A DNA stretch of 64,000 bases, from the NCBI RefSeq assembly GCF_034190915.1, contig NW_026947493.1:42526501-42590500 (forward strand), read 5' to 3'. Below, piece by piece: positions 48,428 through 61,226 of this stretch. The stretch comes from Cavia porcellus (taxonomy: Eukaryota > Chordata > Mammalia > Rodentia > Caviidae). Position 1 is the first letter of the stretch. Each line of letters opens with the position of its first letter. Under the pieces are notes generated by a model that saw nothing but the letters and a program-made list of their open reading frames with translations, did not search any database and was not told the DNA's origin. Made by a program: the position numbers and the translations under genes.

Positions 48428-48641
48428 AAAATTGGCCCTGAAACATCATCCTGACAAGAATCCAGGTGATCCAGCTGCTGCTGAAAAGTTTAAAGAAATC
48501 AACAATGCCCATAGCATACTAACTGACACATCAAAGAGAAACATATATGATAAGTACGGATCACTGGGACTCTATGTGGCGGAACAGTTTGGAGAGGAAA
48601 ATGTCAATACCTACTTCATGCTCTCAAGCTGGTGGGCAAAG
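48428..48641 (+). CDS. DNAJC5B: DNAJC5B coding exon 2: HPD motif and rest of J domain
   Basis: Acceptor AG ends at 48427 and donor AAG|GTGAAT starts at 48642. The exon is 214 bp and completes Arg40, then codes to Lys111, ending in phase 0. His47-Pro48-Asp49 (48447-48455) is the J-domain loop that stimulates Hsc70 ATPase. Then come helix III ([39 protein letters not shown]) and the linker [14 protein letters not shown] leading to the cysteine string. All invariant family residues are present. The polypyrimidine tract is weak (TTTTCTATTTTAAAAG), and an antisense L1 reaches to within about 30 bases of the acceptor. The open frame continuing upstream of 48428 is L1-derived and not part of the exon. 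Confidence 0.95.
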
Positions 48642-50282
48642 GTGAATCACATTTTTTTTCTTCAAAAACAATCTCCTAGAACATTATAGTATTATTCACT
48701 TTTTTAAACCCTATTTCAAAGAGATACTATTGTACCATTATTAAATTCTTGTAAATAAAAGGACACATTACTTTCACTGAGAGCTGTTATTTGGGGATCA
48801 TTTTTATTTGGTTCATCAATTAATTATAAAACCCAACTTGACTTAAGATCCTTTGGACATTAATTATATTTAAATTTGGAGCTTCAGGTTAATTTTGACT
48901 GGCCTCCCTTCCTCTGTAGTGACTAATTAAGAAATGACTCACTGCTCAAAACCAAAAATAACTCATTAGTGTGACAAATGTTTAATACATTATTATAGGA
49001 CAAATTTAGCCATGTACTTTACTATCTATAGCATAGACTACATCAGCAAACACAAATCGTGGAGATGATTATATCACGGCTCATGTGGAACCTGCTGTGA
49101 GGTAGTAGAGAAGGAAATGGGAGGGGAAAGGTGAGAATTAAGTAGTGGAGGATGAAGCTGGGAGGGAGGAGGGAGAAAGAGATGACTATATAGACAAGAA
49201 AAGGGCAACATTTTTAAGGACTTAATGTTATCAGAATTGGCTTTGTACAGTAAATTTAGTTTCCTAGGAATCCCTAATATATGTATGTCTAGTTATATTT
49301 GTTTATGAATTTTAATACTCTTCTGATGAACATCTATTTACATATAAACCATACATATTGTCTATTAACCTATTTTGAGACAGTTAACAGCCATGTAAGT
49401 GGTGATAAACAATTTTTAAAAGCCAGATCTCCAAAATGACAGGTTTCTTGCTCAGTTTTGATTATTTTCTTCCATTGTACTTACTAAGTCACAGAGTTTT
49501 GTATACAAAGAAAGAGAATATGTTCTTGTACATAAGTGCAGAGAATATCTGCAATTTAAAGTTTCATTTATCTCCTGAAAACTGTATCCCAGAATGCTTC
49601 AGGGAGATATCTGAGAATCCCATGGAAATTCTTTTCTTTATGGAACACTTGAGAAGTCAAGATACTGCTAAGTGGATTTGAAACTCATGATAAAAGTATA
49701 TATGCTGACAACATTATTTATGACTATTAGCATTCAGATAACAATATGGACCATTGTAGGCTTGCATGGGAACTCTGTCTGCAGACATGACACCTTTTCA
49801 TGAGAAGGGACATCTGCGATTCCATAGGTATAAACATTATGGCCTGTCTACATAAAAATGAAAATAGACTTACGTGCCCAGGTAATTGTTGAAATTGATC
49901 TAAAATCCTTTGCACGAGAAGACTTTACCCAGTAGTGAAGAGATATGCTAATTGTCCCTGATGTGATTCTTTAAAAATAAAACTACAAAGATATTCTAGT
50001 TGTGTCAAAGCCAAATGCATGGCCCATCAGAGTGGCCTGAAATTCATCCGTGAAATATGCACCACATGAATGAATCACACACACACATGAATGCGCACAC
50101 ACAACATGCGCGCACACAAACACACACATAAATATACAATCTGCATATATATTATTTTTTTAAAGAAAAAATCATATACCTACTCCTAGCTTATAGTCTG
50201 CTAAGCACTGCAAGGAATAAAGCAAGGTTATTTCATACAAAAATCAAGCAATTTAAAATGATTAAAGAACAAAAACAGTATT

Positions 50283-50455
50283 GAACCAGGTATGGTAGCA
50301 CATGCCTGTAGTCCTAGCCCTTTGCAAGGCTGAGGCAGAAATATCCTGGGTTTGAACTCAGCCGGGGACAATTTAGTTACTTAGTGAGACTTTATTTCAA
50401 AAAAAATTTACAGGGCTAGAGATGCAGATCTGTTTGACAACCCTGGTTTCAGCTC
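50283..50455 (+). mobile_element. B1-dID dimeric SINE
   Basis: ACCAGGTATGGTAGCACATG and CAAGGCTGAGGCAGAAATAT (B1 half) are followed by an A-run near 50399. An ID-like half follows (GGGCTAGAGATGCAGATCTG, then CCTGGTTTCAGCTCTG). Confidence 0.75.
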
Positions 50456-50456
50456 T

Positions 50457-50535
50457 GTCTCTGTTTCCATCTGTCTGTCTCTCTCTCTGTCTCTGTCTGT
50501 CCTGTTTGTCTGTCTCTCTCTCTTTCTCTTTCACT
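50457..50535 (+). repeat. CTGT/CT simple repeat
   Basis: CTGTCTGTCTCTCTCTCTGT-type tract after the SINE tail. It is simple sequence. Confidence 0.85.
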
Positions 50536-50854
50536 CAACCATGTATGAATGAGAAGGGAATTTTCAGAGAAGAGAATATGAGAATTTCATAGTAAAGTAG
50601 AAAAGGGCAAAGATGTGTAAAGAAGAGTGGAACTCCTTGAGGGCAAAGGCTAAGAAATACAGAATGGTCAGGAAGAAGGAACAGGGCAAGTGAGGTTCAT
50701 CAACATTAAGGATTTCTGTTGAAGTTACTGGCAAAGTATGTATTATGTTGTACCCAGGAAATCTTTTTTGTCTTCCTTGTTCATTAACTAGATAAAATTT
50801 GTAATCTACTTTCTATCTTAAGTAATACATTTTAAATAAAAACATATGCCTTAG

Positions 50855-51235
50855 TTACTTTTTACTCATTGCTGAGACAAAATACCTGAAGCCCAAAGTT
50901 GGGAAAGGAAAGGTTTATTTCTTACAGTTTTTGGAAGTTTCAGTCCACACTTAGTTGGCTCCAAGACAGACAGGCATGGCTGGGCCACAGTTCATGGCGG
51001 CTGCAAACAGCAAGCAGGAACCAGCAAAGAGCAAGACACACCTTCTTCCTGCCATTACATCACATCCAGGCTCCACTCCTATGTGGGTGGAGCATTGACA
51101 CCATCAATCCAAGCACTAGACACCAAACCAATCACAAATGTACAATGCAAACTCATGAGGCCTGAGGGCCAGAGACATAAACCATGACAACATATAGTTT
51201 CTTATAATTTCAAATTAGATGTGGCAAGAAAGCCC
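50855..51235. repeat. Unclassified dispersed repeat
   Basis: TTTTTACTCATTGCTGAGAC, AAAGGTTTATTTCTTACAGT, and a GC-richer middle ending near CATAAACCATGACAACATAT follow a repeat I recognise from rodent and other mammalian introns but cannot name. It may be related to the one at 36030-36900. The 88-residue open frame inside it has no domain. Confidence 0.5.
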
Positions 51236-51748
51236 CATCCTGCCCTGAAAGGGATGATGGAGAAGGAGGCAGCGGGGCTTGAGGAGTGACTATAGGACAG
51301 GATGACTAATAGGAATGAGGGGATGGCAGGGAGAGGTGCCCTTGTTTCCTTTGGTGACAATGATTCAGTTCCACTAGCCAAGGTAGACTGACCATCTAAT
51401 TTGACTTATGAAAGTCTTGTTCACTATGTGGTTTGGTTTTTGTTTTACTATGGTCTGTTCTTAATAAAGATCATAGTACACTAAAAATAAAGAAGAAACT
51501 GACATCAGTAAGGTAGTTGCAGTTCATTTCCTCTGGGTCTACCTTATTGAACACAACTTTACAGAGTTGATTTTCTAAAAACTGTGGGATAGTTTCTACA
51601 TGGGAAAGGGTGAGGGTGGACATGCAGCATTTGAAGTAAACTATGATATCTTCAGGACTCGGGGGATCCATGGCTGCAGTTTGTTTCTGGGATTATCCTC
51701 CATTCTACAACCCCTCATTCTCTCTGGTTTTGCTCTTGTTTCCTCCAG

Positions 51749-51929
51749 GCTTTATTTGTCATCATTGGCCTTTTGACTGGCTGCTATTTCTGTTGCTGCC
51801 TGTGCTGCTGCTGCAACTGTTGTTGTGGCCGCTGCCAGCCCAAATCATCAGCGCCAGAAGATGTCTACGTATCACCTGAAGACCTGGAGGAACAGATCGA
51901 GGCTGACTTGGAAAAAGAGGAGAACAGAG
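51749..51929 (+). CDS. DNAJC5B: DNAJC5B coding exon 3: cysteine string and acidic tail
   Basis: Acceptor TCCTCCAG ends at 51748 and donor AGAG|GTAGCA starts at 51930. The exon is 181 bp, from phase 0 to phase 1, encoding Ala112-Arg171. It opens with a hydrophobic stretch [11 protein letters not shown]. Next is the cysteine string [18 protein letters not shown] (residues 123-140) with twelve cysteines, which are palmitoylated in this family to anchor the protein on membranes. Then comes the C-terminal segment [20 protein letters not shown]. The exon ends LEKEENR, apparently longer than the family pattern by about four residues. The stop codon is in a later exon not found here. The overlapping frame giving [13 protein letters not shown] is a shadow. 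Confidence 0.95.
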
Positions 51930-54900
51930 GTAGCAGATGTCCTTAACTAAGCACCACATTCCACCAAAGTGGAGAAAAAAAACCAACAACCAAAAATGGG
52001 AAGTTAGGGGAGGTGATCTCATGGACTGTGAGCTTTGGTAGGTCTTTTGGAGATTATGAAGGGGAGAGAAAGCTGACCCTAACACTATTTGGAAGAAATC
52101 TCGTAATATGCTGATGGTGATGTGAAGGAAAAAAATCCAGTCTCATTATACAAGATGGTCTGTGGGTTCAAGGAGGTTTGGGTAAATGTGTGCAGAGAGA
52201 GGAGAACCAGTGTAAGAATGTTTTCCAGGAAAACCATTTCAGCCTTTTCCTTTAGGATTTCAATTAAAATAGGAGATAAACATAAAAAAGTCATCAAGCT
52301 TTGACTTTTTTCTTTGCATTACTTGATGATTTTGGGGTGAGACTTGGACAGACTGATCCTTCTCTGAAAATACAGCTTCTTTTTAAATATATTTGAGGCT
52401 AACAACAAAGCATCATCAAGCAGGGGATATTTGCTTTGCAAAGCTACCTCCTCATGTGCATATTCATGCATGATTTTTTAAAGCGATTCTACCCAGAAAT
52501 GAAAAACAAAAAAATGGAAAGAAGGATAAGATCTCAGAGAATTCACAGCACTAATGATACCTTATGTTTCTTGGAAAATGTCTGTTTAAGCAATTTAGGA
52601 TCCAGTCTGTCTTTGTCCTACTCTATCCTGCTGTCATTTTCCCCTGTGGAATGCATCATTATTCTGAATTACAGATTTTATTGCTAAAATAAAAATACAG
52701 CCAACTGAAAAAATTTCTTGAGAATTCTGACAGTGGTACATTGCTGTCAGATCTACTGAAATCAACATGGTGAACTCCTCTGGAATATAACATACTATGA
52801 TTCTTTGGTCACAGTAAAATATAAGCCAGGGCATCAAGTACCAGAAACTATTTCAAGACTTCTTTTGGCTTTTATATCCTATCAAATGTGTTGCTCAGTA
52901 ATATACAGTATTACCCATCTGGACTTTAAGTCAAAGAAAGGGATTTCCAATCATGTGGATTGTACCAAGTTCTAAACTCTTTCAGACTTGGGGTTTTAGA
53001 ACAAAAGAAGTTTTCCTCCAGCCTGTGACCACTGCAACCAGAGGAGATGTTCTAACCATTTCTTATTATTTTCCTTGTAAACAAATTTTGGGCTCATGGT
53101 GAAATACAACTTGTATTACAATTTTCCTTTTTTAAAAAAATTTAGTATACCAAAATAAAAAATTAATCTTTTGATGAAGACATACAAAAGAACATGCAAA
53201 CAGGATCACTAACAAGTAGATTAAACTGCAATGTTTCTATGGAAACTCTTCTTTAAGGAATGGCTGATGAATATAACATAATTTACTTATGAATTATGAT
53301 CCCAATGCATTAATCCCTCTAGTGAAGAGATAAATTAATATAAAATCTTGTCAATGGTTACTGGTTTCATTAACTGTAAGATCTCCCCCTAATTTTCATC
53401 AATTCAACCAAGTACTCAGTTGCTGAGGACAGGAGGGACAGTAAGATAGAAGAATAGTGTTACTGACATTGTCATGCATGGTGTCAGCGTTGTCTTCACT
53501 TTTTCTTTATGGTGGAAAAACCCAATGTAGGTGAAATAAACTTAGATATCCCAAATCCAGTGGGTCAGACTTCTCCAAGAAGCCTCAGCTCTTTCCTCTT
53601 TAAATAGGAAAGCTCCACCAGGTCATTTCAATAGACCTTCTTTGTGGAAGATTTCCTTTTTTAGAACAGAAGTCCAGGCTAGGTGCCAGATTCTACCCAG
53701 GGCTCCTGTCTGCTTGGTGATTGGTGATGAATTTGTGTGCCTCTCAATGTTTCCATATACCCCAAAGTTATCAATTTGTCTGCAGAGGTGAGATTCTAGA
53801 ATTCCATCTGATTATGTTATTAAACATTCTGTAAACAAAAGGAAAAAAATCTATCTTACTACTAAATGTTTAGAAGTTCTTACTCAGTGATGATTCAGAT
53901 TTTGTAACATTTGAAATTTATATAATATTTTTATTTAGAGAAAAAAAGCAAAACAGAAAAAAGGGCAGAAATAATACAGACTTTCCAAAAAATTGTAAGA
54001 AAAGTAAGAAAGTAAGAAATCATTAGTTGATAAATTACATAGTGTTATCCTAGAATGCTTTGATTTTGTAACTTGAGAACTGCTTCTAAGAAATTTGACC
54101 AGCCTTTTTCTTTTCAGAAAAAAATACAATCGGAAAGTGACTATTTATTTAAAGTAAGAAAATAATCACAACAAATTGAAAAGCTTAAAAACTGACAAAT
54201 GCCATATATATCACAAAAATTAAAAAAACAAGAATCATTCAATTAGCTGCCTAGCATATCTGTATGCTTTTCTTTAATGGCTGCATAGTTTTTGATTGCT
54301 TCTTCATATAATGGTAATTTTGAAATATATTTTTCTATAGGAAAATATAAAAACTCTGCCCTTCCTCTGATATATTTGATTCAAATTTATTTTTTATTAT
54401 TGATAAATTAGAAAGATTTTTTTTTGCTTTGTAAGTCGTTATTGATAATGCGTAAATTTTAGGGATAATTGTAAAATTTTGGAAAATTACCCAATTTATT
54501 TTATACACAGGATGCAAGATTTCAAAAAATTTCCATGGAACACTTTTGACTTTGAATATTTCAAACTTTTTGCCCCCACAATACCTCCTACTCCTTGGTC
54601 AGGCCCATCAAGCATATACATATTATACTACATGACCTTTGTATTCCCTTCGTAAGTTTGGCATAGTGAGCTATGGGAGTATGTCTAGTCATTCCTACAT
54701 CCACATGGTTAACTTTACAACACATAAAATTGCTACAAATCACAAAAACATATTCTACTAAAATTCAAACAAAATTCCCAATTCTATTTTCCCTTAACTA
54801 AACTCCCCAAAACCCTTCTGGCATCACTTGTGAGGAAAAGGGAAAGTCAACATGCAAAGAAACAGTGTTTTCCCTGATTGTGCGTATGTTCAAAATATAT

Positions 54901-55595
54901 TTTTCTTCTAGTCTATGAAAATGAGCTGCCGGAAGGGTCTGTGCAAGTAAGGACTCTTGAGGTTTACATTTTGTAACTGTACAGTAAACCTACTGCTACT
55001 CTTTGGTGTGACATTTTGTTATTAGAATATTTGCTTCATTTATAGTTAGTGTTAGGTTCAGATTTGTACTCCACTAACTCAGAGGCTTAATGTAGTTTAC
55101 AGGTAAAATTAATTCAAGTTAAATCCAGTAAAGATGAAAAGCAGACCACATCTGAAGACTATACTTTCTGGACTGTGGGACTGAGGGGACCCACTTAAAT
55201 TTTTTTAAATGCACTGGAAATAGGGTGCTAGTCACTTGGATATCAAATTACTCATGCAAAATAATAAGCATCATACATTAAGACTTGATGCAAAATGTAA
55301 ACATAAAGGCCTTAGGAATAAATGAGAAAAATTGAAAGGCCATAGTTTGACATTGGGGCTTTGATAATTTTATTTTAGAGAAATTAAACCTAAAATAGCA
55401 AGCTTTTCTTACTGGGGCTTTTTAAATTTCTATACTGTATCTAATTATATGTGTATTAATCTACTCCTAGGGTTTTATATAGTTTGAAGAGATCCAATGA
55501 GTCCCTTGAGTGCTTTTCATGTCTTTTTCTTACCTTAACACACTGGCAAAGATTTCTAGCACATAGTTTTGCTCTGTCGGCAGTCTTGAAATTCC
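51930..55595. other. DNAJC5B: Start of DNAJC5B intron 3, mostly unassigned
   Basis: The donor GTAGCA at 51930 is weak at position +4 to +6. No SINE or LINE is confidently recognised from 51930 to 55595. The sequence is AT-rich with scattered short open frames lacking domains. A candidate microexon sits at 54912-54946. Confidence 0.55.
54912..54946 (+). other. Candidate 35-nt in-frame DNAJC5B microexon
   Basis: ATTTTTCTTCTAG precedes it and GTAAGG follows, both good splice consensus. Joined to the phase-1 end of exon 3, the 36 bases read VYENELPEGSVQ without a stop and end in phase 0. I do not recognise this peptide from DNAJC5B orthologues. A known C-terminal exon would be expected to read something like an F-L-Q-P-T motif. 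It could be an alternative exon or a chance splice-like match. Confidence 0.25.
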
Positions 55596-55599
55596 TTTT

Positions 55600-55705
55600 A
55601 TTTTGAGACAGAAACTTGATAAAATGCCCAAGCTAGCCTCAAACTTCTCATTCTCCTGCTCCTGTCTCCCATATAGTTAGAATTACAGGTATGTACTATA
55701 GAGAC
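55600..55705 (-). mobile_element. B1 fragment, antisense
   Basis: TATTTTGAGACAGAAACTTG, CCCAAGCTAGCCTCAAACTT and TTAGAATTACAGGTATGTAC are the reverse complement of B1. The copy is diverged. Confidence 0.75.
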
Positions 55706-55709
55706 CAGC

Positions 55710-58700
55710 TTTTGAAATTCTTAATTTTTGAATATAGCATATATTAGTTATAGTATATTTTATTTTCACTGGGCTTTATAAATTATCTAGCAGTACTAGG
55801 GTTATTTTTTCTAGAAAAAGAAAAGGGAAAGATAAGGCAAGTTAGAATGGGGAAGAATAAATGCAACAGGGATTTATATTTATTGTACATCTGAAAGTCA
55901 AACTTCCACTTATACTGTGCTTAGATGTTTGACCCAGGATATAAGATTACAGCTGGAAATCTATTTTTCATACGTGAATATCAATTTTAATGAAGTGCAG
56001 CATTTCATTTGTCTATTATTCTCATTTATCTAGAAATGCCAATATATAAGATAATAAAACTAAAATGAGGTAATTCTCTCTCCTAAATAGAAATAATAAC
56101 TGATTAATACTTTATTATCTTATACTTTATAAGACTAAGAAGAGGAAAGAGCAAGTGTTATGTAGAAGAAAATACTGACTTGAATTCATTGATTAATCAC
56201 CTCAGATTTCACTGTTAAGATTCATATTATGGACCCTTATTCTTAATTTATGAAGTTTCAATTTATGAAGTTTGGAGCCTCAAGCCATTTTTTTACTTAT
56301 TAACTTATTTAAAAACATTTAAAATGCTTCATCTGCCTTGAGATACTTTTGCATCTAAGACTACTTTTCCATCTAAGGCTCTTTTATTACTTATTTTTAT
56401 TGTGGTCCTTATTTCAGTTATGCCCTATTTGTTGACCCTTGCTGAAGTCTAAGATATTTTTCAGTGGTGTAACATGTACAAGTCTCGATTCAGAAGTGGT
56501 GGTGTAGGATGAGGACTGGCAGCAGACAGAAGAGATTTGTTTGGGTTACTTCTTTTAATCCATGCTGACGGGTGTAACCTAGCTTCTACCTTTAAGAAAT
56601 AAAGAAAAATTCAAACAATCGTGTTTTCAATATTCACTGACAACTAGAGAACTTGTTAGTGGATTCCCATTTCTTTCTCAAAATAAAAAAATGCACTCCC
56701 AGTGAGAGACTAGGAATATTATTCTGTTGTTCCTCTGATTGTATCAAGATCCAAATGGAAGAGAGATAGTGTCCTCTGGAATAAGGAATGACGCTCTTCA
56801 TCCTTGTGTGCATTTGTGTAGGTTTTTTTGTTTGTTTTTGCCTTTCAAACATTAAAATCTGATAGGTACAGAAAAGGCAGTGAGTATCAACACAACTTAC
56901 GAATTATGTAAAGGTTTAGTTCCCTTACTTTAAAAATTTCCTAAGTTAGAAGCTGATTTTAAGTAATACTTTTAAAATAAACTCTTTTGGACTCTGTATG
57001 ACTATGTCAGCTGAAAGCCACAATGAAATCAGAATTCTACTAAGAAGTTGTACGGACTATCTTGAGATAGAACTTTGTATTTATGTGTATTTGTAACAGT
57101 GTAGTATGGTACAGAAGCAATTGCTTAAATTTTAACTAGTTATCTCTGAACTGTTACCTCAGTTTGGGGGTCTTTGCAGACATAGTCATTGTATAAATCT
57201 TGCTTCATTTCAGTTCCTTGACAAAACTATTTAGAACAGCCTAATACGACTCTGTGTGCCTTGCTTGGCATCTGGATCCCCCTTCACCATCTTATCCACA
57301 ATGATTTAGGAGATTATCAAATACTTCACTTCTATCAAGATTCATCTCTCTGACAAAGCAAATGAAAAATGTAAGGACTGAATTCTTTTTTTTTTCTTCT
57401 AAGATGAAGTCAATGTAATAAAATCTAATCAAAACTTCCAGCTAACCTTTAAGAATCTTGGGGAGTCATAAGCCCTGCCTTTTGAAGGAAGGGGAGTAAT
57501 ACATCTAAAGGAGAAAGAGATTTTATAGTACTGACATTGGATCTCAAATTGTATGATTCAGTGCCTATAAAAATCTGTTGATTCCTTAATTGTTCTTACC
57601 ACTCACCTGGATAAAACCCAAATAAACCACTGAGCAGTAGAAACCATATGTGTCTGCTCTTGGCCAAGAGATTGAGACATTTATTACATTTACTGTTCAG
57701 CATTCATTACATCTGACTGTCCAGGAAAAGGACACTAAAGAGGAAATTAAATTCAGCCTTCCTCTTTTTGCCATCCCATACTCAACCTTCTTCCTACCCT
57801 CTCCCCTCAGTAAAGAGGAATGAATTTTTAAAACTAATTTGTGTAAAACAATGCTTGCAACTAGTTCAGAAATGTGTGGTTTTCTTTATATAGAAATGTC
57901 AAGCAAGCATCAAGGCACCAGGCCAGGTAAGGAGAGTCACCTTGGAATGGTCCCCAACAAAGCAACCTAAAGTGAACTTGAGTTTCCTTGATTTTTGGGT
58001 ACCAGGTTTAGAATGAAATTTGTTGAGACAGACTTTCAACAGCAAACATTTATTGGGCACTTTGGGGGAGCTGTTGAAACTGGGAATTGAATACACATGC
58101 AGGGCTGTGGCATGGCCAGGGCACAGTCAACCTGAGAACAAAGAGATGCCTCAAAGGGCACGATAAGGCCACAACTGAGGACACCTGGCTCCAACTCCAA
58201 CTAACAAGATAGAGACTACAGCCGCAGGCATCTCATTCCTGCTATTTCCTATCACCAATATTATCATGCAGATAAGACAGTTACTTTAAATTAGCACAGA
58301 ATACCACTTGGAGAAGTCATTCAGGTGACTCTTCAGATCTTGCTCAGATGCCACCCTTTCCTCAGTATCCCATCTCCTTTTTTTTTGAACACCTAATAAT
58401 TATGCGCCCCCCCCCCCCAGAAGCTCCTTATCTAAGCCCCCAGAGTCTCAAACTCTGCTAGAGGGTTTTGGTCCTCCTGGAGCTCTAAAATAATACCAGT
58501 TATCTTATTTATTTCAACCTTTGCATGCACTCATTTGGGAGATTGGGGATCTTGGCCAGGTCCCCAATAGACACTTAATATTTGCCTGGCAATATGTAAG
58601 AGGCTACAGAATTGGTTCCTGGTGTCTCATATTTTGTAATCTGGCAGAGGAGAACTGGAGACAGATATTAAATGGATAAACATATAAAGACCCAGTTAGT

Positions 58701-59130
58701 TTGTAGGTAGAATAATCCTACCAAGGAATTAGCATGGGGGTTATGAAAGTGAACATTAGTTATCATGATCTGGGTACAGATGACCACAAGTTCCCCAAGG
58801 AAGTAAAAGACTTAAAAGATGTGACGTTAAGAAGTAAGAAATTATACAGATGGAGAATCTTCAAAGAGATGAGTCTTGATACAAATGAAGCAAGGAAGGT
58901 AGAGTTATATTATCCAATTCTATTGAAAAATTTTATCAAATAATTGAAGGGAATGAAAATTGTACAGTGACTGTGTATGTAAAAATCCTTGAGCTGAGGT
59001 ATGTCTAAACAAGGGTTCAGACCATCAAAATAAAAATGTGATCAATGGAAGCTTGAATGCCCAACAATTTGTAAGAGAAAGACAAGATCAACTAGGAAAA
59101 GAAGGAAGGAAGCTGAGAGGCTGCTAAGAA
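55710..59130. other. Unassigned sequence
   Basis: No gene is recognised. The GC-richer stretch 57990-58250 looks repeat-derived, but I cannot assign it. A run of 12 C lies at 58407-58418. Open frames at 56634-56852, 57899-58096 and 58734-58943 show no domain. Confidence 0.4.
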
Positions 59131-59134
59131 AAGT

Positions 59135-59345
59135 ACAAAAAAGTAAAGTGGTGAAATACTGTTCACCATAAAAAAGAATGAAATAATGATGCATGCTATG
59201 AACTTGGAAGCATAATACTGCACAAAAAAATAGGTGCAAAAGAGCAATTATCATATGATACCATTTATAGGAAATACTTAAATTGGTTAAATCTGTAGAG
59301 GCAGAAAGATGATGGTTGCTGAGGCTGGAGAAAAGGAGAAAACAG
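59135..59345 (+). mobile_element. Old L1 3' end fragment
   Basis: AATACTGTTCACCATAAAAA, GAATGAAATAATGATGCATG and ATCATATGATACCATTTATA, followed by a GGTTGCTGAGGCTGGAG-like segment, follow the order of the ORF2 stop region and 3' UTR of old L1M-type elements. The 144-residue minus-strand open frame here is a shadow. Confidence 0.65.
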
Positions 59346-60494
59346 GAAGCAATTATCTTATGTATACTGAGATGCCTTGGGTGATAATGAAGATGCTTTG
59401 CAACTAGATAGAAATGATGAACTGTGTATTTGTTCTCTGTAAAGTCACCTTTGGCAAGAAGTGGAGAAGACCACAAGCCTAAATAATCATTAATATCATC
59501 AAATGTGGTAATTTGGGAAAGCTAACTATCGGCCTTTTGTGCCAGCTTCCTTTAGAATGGTGCACTGCCAGCTACTAAGACAGGTGTGGTAGAGGGAGAC
59601 AATCCTATTTCAAGCCCCAACTACTAGTCATGATTGAGGTTTTTGGCATACTTTACTTATTCTTTTATCTGTAATTGTTTACAAACAAATATTACAACTT
59701 TTTTACCACTGAAAGTTTAAACTAATATGGTTCTGTTTTTTAATCTTTTTGACTACGAATAAAGTTGAACATATTTTCATATGCTTGATGATCACTTGGA
59801 TTTCTCTTTATGAAATGTTTATCAAATCTTTGCAAGATTTTAGCAGTTTTGAGTTGTTTTGTTAATTCAAGGAATTAATTTTTCATTGACTGTATTTCCT
59901 TAAAATACGTTACCCCGGTTTATGACTTTGCAGTTTACTCATACTCATACATCATAGTGTCTTTTGATGAACCAAAGTTCTTACTTTTAATGTAGATAAA
60001 CTTTTAATCTTGTAGGTTTACAGTGATTTTTGTGATTTTGCAAGAAAACTTTCCCTATCTCAGGGACATAAAAGTGTTTTCTTTTATGACCTCAGTGTTG
60101 TGATTTATGCTTTTCACCTGGAACTGATTTTTGCACATGGTATGATATAGGGTTTCAATTTTATATTTTTTCTTCCAGATAGAAATTCTTTCATGTTGAT
60201 TTTGGTTTTCATATACATTGAGTTATGATAAATAATAGGAAACAGTATCTGAGTTTTCTGTCCAGATCTATGGTAATTTTGTCTACCTGTGTGCAATTCC
60301 TAAAATCTTAGCTTGTTCTACAAAAGAGCATTAAACTTCCACAGCCTTTTGTTTTTCAATGTAAATTTCAGAGTCATGTGTGTCAATATTTTTAAACAGA
60401 AGGTTTCTAAGCAAAACTTTTGAGATCTCGGTGAGAACTACAGTGAATCTGTAGATTAATTACATAGAATTAGCATCTTTTAGAATTTGTGTCT

Positions 60495-60630
60495 TCTGCA
60501 GACATGATGACTCATGCCTATAAATTCCAGCCCTTGGGAAACTGAAGCAAGAGCTTAAGGTCAGCTTGGGCTGCACAGTGAATGCAAGCCCAGCCTGACC
60601 TACCGAGCAAAACCCTGTTAAAAAAAACAG
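60495..60630 (+). mobile_element. B1-type SINE
   Basis: GCAGACATGATGACTCATGC, GAAACTGAAGCAAGAGCTTA and CAGCTTGGGCTGCACAGTGA follow B1 order and end in AAAACCCTGTTAAAAAAAAC. Confidence 0.75.
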
Positions 60631-60642
60631 AATTTTTAAATG

Positions 60643-60644
<2 letters not shown>

Positions 60645-60676
<32 letters not shown>
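60645..60676 (+). repeat. (TA)n microsatellite
   Basis: About 16 TA dinucleotides follow the SINE tail. Confidence 0.9.
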
Positions 60677-60681
<5 letters not shown>

Positions 60682-61111
60682 TTAATTCTTTGCTGTCTTT
60701 CACTAAAGACTTATATCTTTGATTATGTTTATTAGTGAGTATTTTATATTATTAAATCATTATATTAGCTTTTAGCGTAAGGAAATGCATCTTTTAAAAT
60801 AACTGATTTTGAGCACAAGAAACTAGCCAAACTCCCCATATCTAATTCCCTATAAATTCTCCAAGGTTTCTACATAACTATGTATGTCATCTGAGAGTAA
60901 AGTCCTGATTGTTCCTTCCCATCTTTTATCACTTTGCTCTCTTTTTTGCCTTTCTATGTTTGCTGAGACTATCAGTAAAACATTTATGATGCTTTCAAGG
61001 TTGCATCATAGCTCTAGGTATCTAATCTAGAGGGGAAAAATCTCCTATATTCCTATTTCAATAGAATGTTATTTTGTCATGAGTGTAACATTTAATTCAC
61101 TGCTTATTATT

Positions 61112-61226
61112 ATTATTATTATTATTTTTTTGGTCTTTTTTCATTTTTATCGGTACCGGGGATCAAAGTCACGACCACCTGCTTGCAAGACAGGTGCTTA
61201 TGCCGCTGAGCTAAACCCCCAGCCCC
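61112..61226 (-). mobile_element. tRNA-like ID SINE, antisense, 14-bp duplication
   Basis: CACTGCTTATTATT lies at 61098-61111 and again at 61227-61240. The element reads ATCGGTACCGGGGATCAAAG (antisense B box) and GCCGCTGAGCTAAACCCCCA (antisense A box). Its tail is a T-run merged with an ATT repeat. It is related to the young SINE at 26216. Confidence 0.85.

Larger units (their letters stand above)
48642..51748 (+). other. DNAJC5B: DNAJC5B intron 2 (3.1 kb)
   Basis: The intron starts GTGAAT and ends TTTCCTCCAG. It holds a CA-type microsatellite (50077-50132), a B1-dID SINE, a CTGT simple repeat and a dispersed repeat at 50855-51235. Nothing else is recognised in 48700-50070 or 51240-51748. 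Confidence 0.9.

Noticed and set aside
52690..52705. ATACAGCCAACTGAAAAAAT as the terminal DNAJC5B exon (resembling a Q-P-T motif)
   Set aside because: The frame is not continued by a family-like sequence and there is no acceptor just upstream. The last exon is more likely outside the window.
59042..59476. 144-residue minus-strand open frame with hydrophobic stretches
   Set aside because: It overlaps a recognisable L1 3' end on the + strand. There is no start context, domain or splice support, so it was treated as chance.
8294..60676. CRISPR arrays, operons or bacterial-type systems
   Set aside because: No regularly spaced identical repeats with unique spacers are present. The 152-bp units are contiguous and diverged. 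The exon structure and SINEs show a mammalian genome.
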